Source: Candidatus Omnitrophota bacterium (GTDB lineage Bacteria > Omnitrophota > Gorgyraeia > 2-02-FULL-51-18 > JAGOUK01). Taken from it: DNA of 10,760 nucleotides. Positions 1 through 9,000 of this stretch are shown one piece after another. Both the position numbers and the translations under genes were made by a program. Location: the NCBI GenBank assembly GCA_020058965.1, contig JAGVCY010000282.1, positions 1 to 10,760 of the forward strand. The letters run 5' to 3'. Position 1 is the first letter of the stretch; each line of letters starts with the position of its first letter. The notes below the pieces were generated by a model. The model was not told the origin of the DNA. It saw nothing but the letters and a program-made list of their open reading frames with translations, and did no database searches.

Positions 1-3000
1 GTGCCGACAAATCGGCGGTCGCATTGATCACGGCCTTGAAGTCCGAAGGAAGCAGAATGCCATCTTTTGACGCCGTGAGTTCGATAAGAGTAAAATGCGT
101 CGCGCCCAACTGCTTGACGGTTTCCGAAACAAAACCGCTTAAATTTTCGTCACTCAAACTCGCCGGAGCAAAAAGCACATCGATTTTGCGGTTAAGTTCC
201 CGGCTAAGCGCCTGAACCTGAAATTTGATTTTCTGCATTTGATCGGACAATATTAAAAATTCCGCGGTCGCTTGCTTGGGCATCTGCACAATGATCAATC
301 CCTTGGACTCATCCGCCCGCACCGGCTGGCCCGAAGATTGACCCGCTTCCGACCTCTCCACCAACCGCGCACCCGGAGAAGGCACAATGACTATGTTCTG
401 CTCCGCTTTTTTATCAACTCCGGAAAAATCGCCAAATTGGCCCGAGCTACCCCATGTTATGGTTCCAGTGACCGATTTTGGTGTAAATTCGACTTCATAA
501 CCATTCTGTCTAGTCGCACCAGCCAACTGTTTTAAAACGGTTGCCCAATTTATCCCAGGGAATCTTACGCGGTTTGCTGAATATGAATCTTCCCAGCCAG
601 AACTTGGATGGTTCACATCATTTTCATACAGATCTCCGGATACTTTTTTAAGCTTCGCCAAAAACTCCGGCACGAGTCCAAGATACATGCCGACATCGTG
701 TTTACTGTTCGATATTTTCAAAATTTCCGTGACAATAAAATCTGCATCATCGGCTAAATCTTTCGGCAAAGCCGCTCTGATTTTTTCCACATCTTCGTCG
801 TGACCCACTAAATGAGTGCGCATGTTCGCGACATGCTGGGCGACGCGCTCTTCTTCGACCTGTCTCGCGGCTTCTTCTGCTTTTGATTTTATATGCGCTA
901 CAATCGTCCGGACAATCCCAACAAGCCCCGCCAGTCCAAGCGCCGCCAAGAACCAATGCTCCCGGACCCACTCAAACCCGCCGGCCAATCGAGCTCCATT
1001 TGGCAAAACAACTAGAACTGATCCCAGATTTCGAAGAGCTGGTATTTTTCCATTTGCTGGAACGGTAAGCACTTTCGTCAAGTTGCTTCCGGGTCTGCCT
1101 TCGGCTGTCTCGATTCTACCGCCGCGGTTACTGGCCACATCCATACTGGTTCCGGTCAGCAGCACACGATCAATCTCCATTGGCGGCACTGTTTGCGCGG
1201 CAGACTCTCCGGAAAACCCTTCTTTCAAGGTGCGCAGCGCAGCATCAAAATGAAACAGAGACGGGTCTGTTTCCGACCTCTCTCCTATGAGTTGAATAAT
1301 AACTACCTTGTGATCCGGCATAACAGATATGGCCGAGTAGGACTGCTGATGTTTCCCATTGAGAGCGGTTGGACTCCAACTGACCGAACCGCTGCCATTT
1401 ATGGCCGGGGCCTGTCCCAGAATCAGCTCGGAGACTAATCGTCCGGTACCTTTGGCCGCTTGGAGTTGCTGCACGATGCTATAGGGGTCGGTCACTTGGG
1501 GTCCGGTCAAATCGCCCGCTTTTGGCGCGCGGCGAATCAGCGGTCCGGTAAAGCCATTGGTGAGCGGCAAAACAGTATTTGATCCGTGCTTGGATTCATT
1601 CCTAACTTCTACTGAAATACCGTCCATTGTTTTGATCCAAAAAACTTTGCCGCCTTCCATTTTCATCATCCACTCTTCGACTAATTTTCCACCTACCCTG
1701 TCTTCGCCCGGCAGCCGCGTTAGCTCAAACTCAAATACTCCAAGTTTTTTTGGATCCAAATTGATTGCCCAGAAAGTTCCGCCGATCACCGCGGGGCGAT
1801 CCATGCTGTCGTTAAGCCCCGTCACATTTGATGGCTTCATGTACATTCTCGGGACCCCATCTCCGTGCGTTTCAAATGCCACTGAATTTTTATCAAGAAA
1901 CAGTCCTTGATCCGCATTGAAGAGTGCAACATCCGCGAGGTTGGTCCCTACTAGCTCTGTCAATTGCGCGGGCCATTGCGCAAGTGTAAATCCGGCGGGG
2001 TCGCCCGCGCGGACCTGAAGGCTATTCATAAGACGGGTGGCTTCATTGTGCCTGTGACGCATCTGCAGCTTCTTGAGATCTATCGTCCACACGCGTCCTT
2101 GGGCCAAAACTCCGGGCCCATCAACCTTGAATACACGTCGCTGAATACCTGTTTTTGGATTGGTTGTTTTGGGATTAACCCTCACATTGATCGGCTGCCC
2201 ATCAAAATATTCCGTGTGCGAAGGCCAGTCTTGCGCCGCCAACCGAGCGCCCTCTGTAGCTATAGAGCCTCCCCTTTCGATCGACAATTTCTGATGGCTT
2301 AAAATATCTTCATGTCTACCTTCTTCCGGTCTCGTAAATGCCGGGACGGCAGACCCGTCAATTGTCCAGCCATTTTGGAAATAATCATCCTCCATCCTGT
2401 CAATATCTTCTCTGGTAAGGACATAGCTTTGTATTGTCGTGGGGGCGTATATCACTTTATAACCATAACCTTGTTTCTTGTATTCGGATATCGTACCCAG
2501 CCAAGAAACCCAGTCGACCCCACCGAGATACACCTTCTTGGCAGTGTCATTATCTTTAAACCACAAACCTTGAGCCTCCGCCTTAATGGCTTCCAGTAAT
2601 TCAAATGCATTATTTAAGTTCGCCAATATCTGCTCACTTGAAGTGGATATATCCACAATACTGTTCACAATGCTATTGAGAACCGCAGCCATTTCCGAAT
2701 TTTCACGCACAAGTCCTTCGAGACGCTTATACGCCGATAGGTGATCACGCATCATGAACTTCCTCATGGGAGCCCGGCGTAATTCATGTTGTTCCTGCGC
2801 TTCCGCTCTCTTCCGATACTCATCTTCACGATGCAACTGCTCGGACGCCCGCCGCTCAGATTCAAGCCTTAATCGTGCCGAGTTCTTATGACGAGCATAG
2901 GCCGCCCACGCGAAGATTAGGAGCGGCGCGATTGCCCATTTGGCGATGGTCGCCCAAGTCTGGGCATCCGCCAAGCGGGCACCTTGAGATCGTGCATCAC

Positions 3001-6000
3001 TTGAACGATTCGCGTCTCCGGAATTTGCCGCGGAAATATTATCGGGAGTATTTGGTGTTGTTTTGTTCGCGATGCGCTTCACGCCGTCGATAGCCATGCT
3101 GATCACCCCAACAACCGCCCCGACGCCCACATTCACGAACATGATCGTTAGCATATTGCCGAAGAAGTCGAAGAAATAGGCGCTCGCCTTACGCGCAATA
3201 ACGCCGGGAAGATTGACCGGATGCAGCCATGAGCGATCCGGATTATTCAGCTTGTTGTCAGCGGCGGCGGATTTTCTGAAGTAATTGAAGTTGGCCTTTT
3301 TGATCTTCATGTCACGGATGACGAATCCCCACCAGGTTTGCCATTTTTGAGACCAGCTCTTGACGTAACCATCTCCGGGTTCGGTGTAGGCATTGCCGGG
3401 GGTCCATCCGTGATTATTGACCACCACGCCAATGACCCAGATAACACTGATCAACAGGAACGGCACCGCAAACACCAAGGCCCAGGCCTGCCACAAAAAT
3501 GAACCTACGATACCGATCGCTCCAACCACGCCTGAAATTGCAAACGGGAACTTGAACACCTGCAGCATATCGTGTGATGCGTCCTGATTGTCGATGCCCG
3601 GCTTACGAGGGCTCGCCGGGAAGAATGCCTTGCCCTTGAGGCCTTTAAAAACACCCATCGCAAAAATAACAGCCAGTGTTCCGTGATAAACGGCCTTGGC
3701 CGGGGTGGTGGCGATCCATATGAGCGTCCCTTGCATCAAACCGTGCCGCTCTGCCCGCCATGCCAATCCGCTGACCATAATGATCACTGACAGCACCAGT
3801 CCCGAAAGACCCAGCAGGAGGGGTAACGAAGCCGCAGCGAACGGGCTCAATCCCGCAAACACCACGATCACAATGAACGCAGGGATCATGACCGCCGTGA
3901 TGACATGCATGAAGAAGAAGGATAGGGACATGAGCATTACGAGCGATGTGAAGAAAGGCGCCTCAGCAAAGTAGCGCCTGAAAGACGGACTGAGCACCAA
4001 TTCCGCCGCGCTCATGCCGAATTTAAAGTAAGCGATCGTCTGCAATAGGAGGGTCTCGCCGCGGCTCTTGCCCATCCGCGTGATCTGAGCCAATTCACCG
4101 GTGAGTTTATTGCGCGTAAGCTCAACCGCCTGGATCAAGTCTTCCGCCACACGGAACTTGAACATCGACAGATTCGTCAAATGCGCATGAGCGATCGCAT
4201 AACCATGCCCGTAAATACCTAAGGCATTAGCCAACCATAAGAATACATATTTGACCGTTGTAAAGGTTTCGTCCGCGTCTGCCGCCGGCATTGCATACTT
4301 GCCATAATCCTTCGAGGTAATATATTCCCTAAATCCCATAAAACCATGGTTTTTGTTGCGCTTGTGCTGGGCGAGGTCTTCCAATAAGTGATCTGCCTGG
4401 CCCTGTTCGATGTCCATTGTGGCATCGATCATGACCATCATTTTATTCCGGGCGATGGTGAGCAAAACCTGGGCAAAACTGGACGGCTTACCCACCTGCA
4501 GGGCCGAACCCGCTAACTCGACCCGAACTTTTTCAGCTCCGAACGAATCGCCATGTTTTGTTTTGTAGACAACGGTTTTGCCTTGCGGATCGATCTTGCC
4601 TTCACGGGTGGACGCAATCATGAGCCACGGATATCTGGCCTGCATCATGCGGATCGCCTTGATCTCTGGATCGCCTTTCTTCGAATCATACTTATTAGGA
4701 TCCGAAGCATCATACTTACTCTTATCGATGGTCCCGTGTTTGGCATAATAAAGTACGTATTCCGACCTCGCGTCGACGATCTTTTCAAGGGCTTGTTTGT
4801 AATCCGATTCGCTCATGTCGGCGGGCTTGGAATAGCCGCTCATTCTCAGCTTCCAGACGTCCGAATTCCTCGTGCGGACCATGCCCATGATCGTGCGATA
4901 GATCACGAACCGCCGCATGTTGATCCAGTGTTCGACATACGTCGTGAAGGCCCGAAGCATTTGTGGCGACCAGCCATCGGGCATCGTGATAGGCCCATCA
5001 ATGTTGCGAATGGTCTCCAGGAACGCTTTGAACTTCATTCTTTCCTGATCGGTAAACGCGCCGAAGGTCTCCTGTTCGCGAAGTTCGTCTTGTAGGTACT
5101 TCCCGTCGGATTTAAGACTCATCAACGCCAAGGCATTGTTCCACTCCACCTGACCGTTCTTCTGCACATTCACGAGGTGCTGGATTAAGGTGTTACCCGT
5201 GTTGGTCTTTTTGTTCGCGTCTTCAAATGTGTCCATCAGAGATTCAAAAGCCGCCAGCGACATCATGGTTCTCTCGGGCACTTCGTCCCACGTAGCGGCT
5301 TCCCAATCCACGGAATGAAGTTGGATGGTTTTGAGCTTCAAAAACCAGATGGGTTCTTCCGACATGGGCTTTTGAGCAGCGAAGACATCATCCCGCTCCC
5401 AGATCGCCGCCTTCATCAGTTCAAATTCATCAGGGGATATCCGGCCATCGACCGCGTGTTGTAAGACGATGTATTCCAAGCGCCTCTTGGCTTCAGTCAG
5501 ACGCTCGGCCTTAGGCATGGTTGCCGGCACGGTCTTGGCTGCCATTTGAGACTCAAGACCGCCCTCACCTTGCAGAGCCGACCAGTCTTTGTCTTTTTGG
5601 CCGATTCCGTTAAATTTGCTGTTGCCCTGCATTGCCGAGATGAGAAACGATAGAATGCCCTCGCTCAAGAAAAGACTACTCATGATATCTACCGTCGTCA
5701 CGGCCTGAAGCACGATCCACATCAATCCGATAATGCCCACCGTGACCAAAACAGGCCAACCCAAAGCCGCCAACGCCGCTGAATAAATAAGGAAGTAATA
5801 GATCAATGCTGTGCTAAAAGCGATTTTAAAGATCGCCGTGAACAGCATATGGAAGCCGCTAAATTGGTTGCCTGATCTCTGTGCTGCTTTGAACGCCTCC
5901 GGGTCGCGGCCTTGCTCGTTGCCAGTCGGAAGTACGGATACTGTTTTTTGGGTGTTCTTAATCGAGATCGGTCTCATGATTGCAGCGGCTAGGATGATCA

Positions 6001-9000
6001 CGGCAACGATTCCGGCCGCCATCAATGTAAATGGAGCCGCCAGTCCGAGCGCCAAAGCCGACCCTATGACCCAAGGCAATCCGAACGCCACCGCAAAGAA
6101 CAGCATCAGGGGACTTATGTTGCGCATGAAGGTTAGAACACCCTTGTACGCCATGAACCCGCCCTGCTTTTCGGGATCGATCTTGGTGAACATGGATTTT
6201 TGACTGACCCAGTTAAGGTACTTCTCATAATCCCTGGCTTCACGGGTCTTCTTGAGCTGGCTCATGATTTCCGCCTTAGCGACCGCTACTGGCTGCACAG
6301 ATTCCTGACTGAAGAAAAGAACATTGAAGAATTCGGCGATGGGCCACACAAAACGCCTGACAGAAAGACTCCGTGGACTCTTCAGTGACGGAACCGCCTC
6401 CAATACCCGTCTGTTATAACGGCCTATTTCATTAGGATCTCCAGTGACCAGGATCGGAGAAGTTTTGATCTTCTCCTTCAGATCATCCGAAACGGATTTT
6501 AGCGGTTGATCTAGAATGGTCTTTCCGAGAATCTGCTCCCGGAATTCTTTTTTGGCCAGGGCTTCATTGATCTTATCGATCAAATCCGAGGCCTCTTTGT
6601 CGCGGTCGAACGCGCCCTGATCGGGGCCCAAAGCAGGCAGCGCAACACCCAGATCCAGGAGCGACTGATAAAATTTACGGACATCCTCCAAGCTCGCAAA
6701 CTCGTGAGAATCAAATTTGGACGGACCATAAATAAAAGTGGTTACAAGACGTCCTAACTTGCTATTGCGGATGCCGACCGCGATTTTTTTGAAAAATCCG
6801 GGGTTCGCCTTCTTAGCGGCGGCCACGGCTTCAGCGCTGGCCTTGGCTTTGGCTTCGGCCTGAGCTCTCAAACTTTTCGGACTTCCAAGCGTCGGGATCG
6901 CCTCGATCACGCGTCTGCTGTAGCGTCTGACTTCGATGGGATCTTCGGTGAAAGGAAGAGGCGAGGCCTCCAGGGCTGCCGTCAAGACCGTCTTTAGTTC
7001 CTTCAAACGCTTCTTTAACTCGGCAAGCGAGTCTTCGTCCGACACAACTTTATTAACGCCGTCGATCATCGATGTTTCCGGCGCATCCGGCATCAGGCCG
7101 GACATCGCAAAACCTAGAGCAGAAATCAATCGGTGCATCCGGCCGATCACCTTGGGATCGGACGCCGCCGTGACCCCAAAGCCGGTCGCGGCCTGCCCGC
7201 CAATCACCTTCTCAAGCTCGGCAAAATCACCTTTAAGCTCGGCGATAAACTCTTTTTTACCCAACGCCCCATTGATGGCCTTGAGCATATCGTCGGCCGT
7301 TGTAGATGGGGTCGTTGTGGGCAGCGCAAAACCTGCGGCACGCATCCGCTCATAGAACCGCACGATCTCTTCCGGAGCGGCAAACTCATCCGGTCCGAAC
7401 CTGGACTCGGCCACAGCCGCGGCATCCGACTTGGGACTCTTCGGACAATCTATCGGAAGGAGCGTTTCTAATACCCGTCTGTTGTATTGCTTCACTTCTA
7501 TCGGATTCTCTGAGGGCTTGGGCAGAGCGTCAACCGCCGCAGTCTGCGCGGCCGAAAGATTCATTAACTGTGCGCGAAATTCTTTTTTGGACAAGGCTTC
7601 GTTGAGGTCGACGATCAGCTGCAAGGCCTCCTTGTCGCGTTCCACCGCATCCTGTCCTTTTTGGGCGGGAGCCATTGCCGGCAAATTGACACCAAGGTCC
7701 CGTATCGACTGATAGAACCGCCGAATACCTTCGAGATCCGAGAATTCATCAACGGCAAATCCGGTCCTGGCCTTAAATTCAGCCCTCGCACGCCGCTCCG
7801 CCTTTCCGGCGGTCCATCCCCTCGCTTCTTCTTCGCGAACCTTTTCGGCAAGCGTTTTGGTCGTTCGAAGTATCTTGACGGCCTCGTCGTTGAATCCCGT
7901 GGGCCATCCGGAAGGACCCTGCGTTGCTTTGCTCAGATCAAAGTCGGACCGGATCAGTGACCTCACGCGGCTCAAGTCCTGGAACCAGGCGGTCAAATCA
8001 TCATCGTAGGTCGGGTGATTCTCTCGTGTGATGAGAAGTTTTTTGACATTCGGGTTGTCGTACTCGATAAAGAGGCGGAAGAGCTCTTCAATAAATTGTA
8101 CCCGGGCCTGATAGACGCCTCCGATCTTCTTGAGTTGATCAAGGTTGCTCGTGCCCTTGTAGCGGCGGGTGTGGATCATCGCCTGCGTCAGCCACTCCAT
8201 GCGCATCGGCGGCGAGTACGCGCCAAGAAGATTGCTCGAGTTCACGAAGATCAAGCTGTCGAGCATGACATCCTCAAGCGTCACGGTCTTCAGATCCACA
8301 TCTTTGGGATCGTACTGAGAGTCGCCTTTAAAGAGCTGTTCCCGATGGACGGTCAAAAAGTGATGTAGAGGCGAGCCCACATCGTTCAGGAGAGGGCTAT
8401 CGCTGCCATTGATGAACGCGTTGAATTTATTGAACTCAGGGTTCGCCTCGTCCGTGACCTGATCGAACAACGCGTCGACCGAAGTCGCGATATTGTTTTT
8501 TTCTTTATAGCTCGTCAGCAACACCCGGATGTAATCCGCGTTCAAACCGGCAGAAGCTGTGGCATTATTTGTGTTGAACCCGTAGTTGCCCTTTTTCTTC
8601 AGGTAGCCGTCGATCTTCGTACCTAATTTATCGTTTAACTCCACATTCTGGAGCGCTTGACGGACAACCGCCATACGAGCGCCTGCCGGACCTTCCTGCT
8701 TGGGCTCAACCGTCGTCGGCGCTACAGACGCCACGGCTTTGGAGGTGGTGGACGGAAGGCCCTTTCTGGCAGCAGCTAACTTCTTATTAATAAACGCATA
8801 GCCGATCGCAAACACCACTCCCACGAGTCCAACTATGGCCGCAACAAAACCAAGTAGGATTATCGGCATATCGCGGAAATAAGTCGCAAACGGCACGCTG
8901 TCGGGTTGGGATCTTCCATCCTGATTGATTCGGGTGACATCCACGAAGACATCCGTGGCTGGGTTTTCGCGATGGACCACTGATTCAGTGATCTGAGATT

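Larger units (their letters stand above)
6362..7759 (-). repeat. Tandem array of about four related helical repeats (residues 1001-1466)
   Basis: A degenerate protein repeat runs between the FKS1_dom1-like domain and the first membrane bundle. The pattern is: F-x-x-(D/H)-E-F; a FY helix (RRFYQS, VRFYER, RKFYQS); LG-x-x-LP; NEAL-x-KKEF or GALGKKEF; then a terminal motif YNRRVLE / YSRRVIE / YNRRVLE followed by SPKS or SPRS. Spacing from FY to Y(N/S)RR is 76, 144 and 84 residues, so the middle unit holds one extra degenerate copy. The first and last units also match at the DNA level: 24 of 27 bases between 7579-7605 and 6544-6570, and 14 identical bases at 7470-7483 and 6402-6415. In callose synthases I know of no such array at this position. 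It may act as a spacer or protein-binding scaffold. Function is unknown. Confidence 0.8.

Noticed and set aside
816..1253. Plus-strand open frame of 145 codons
   Set aside because: It is antisense to the membrane segment and beta-rich domain of the giant protein. It is Ser/Thr/Ala/Pro-rich with no motif, as expected for an antisense reading.
4553..5095. Plus-strand open frame of 180 codons
   Set aside because: It lies antisense to the best-conserved part of the GT48-like catalytic domain and shows no recognisable protein features. It is a shadow of the minus-strand gene.
5405..5460. EF-hand-like loop in VDGRISPDEFE (residues 1770-1778 area)
   Set aside because: Positions 1 and 3 of the calcium loop are Gln and Ala and not acidic residues, so calcium binding is not supported. 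The string is a common helix-turn pattern.
3065..6142. Assignment to GT2 cellulose/curdlan synthase or cyclic 1,2-glucan synthase (NdvB)
   Set aside because: I see no D,D,D,QxxRW pattern of processive GT2 enzymes and no GH94-like region. The ordered motifs fit GT48 better.
6900..8400. Cluster of overlapping short open frames on both strands
   Set aside because: They overlap each other in several frames and fall opposite, or out of phase with, the repeat array and FKS1_dom1-like domain. Only the continuous minus frame gives coherent protein.
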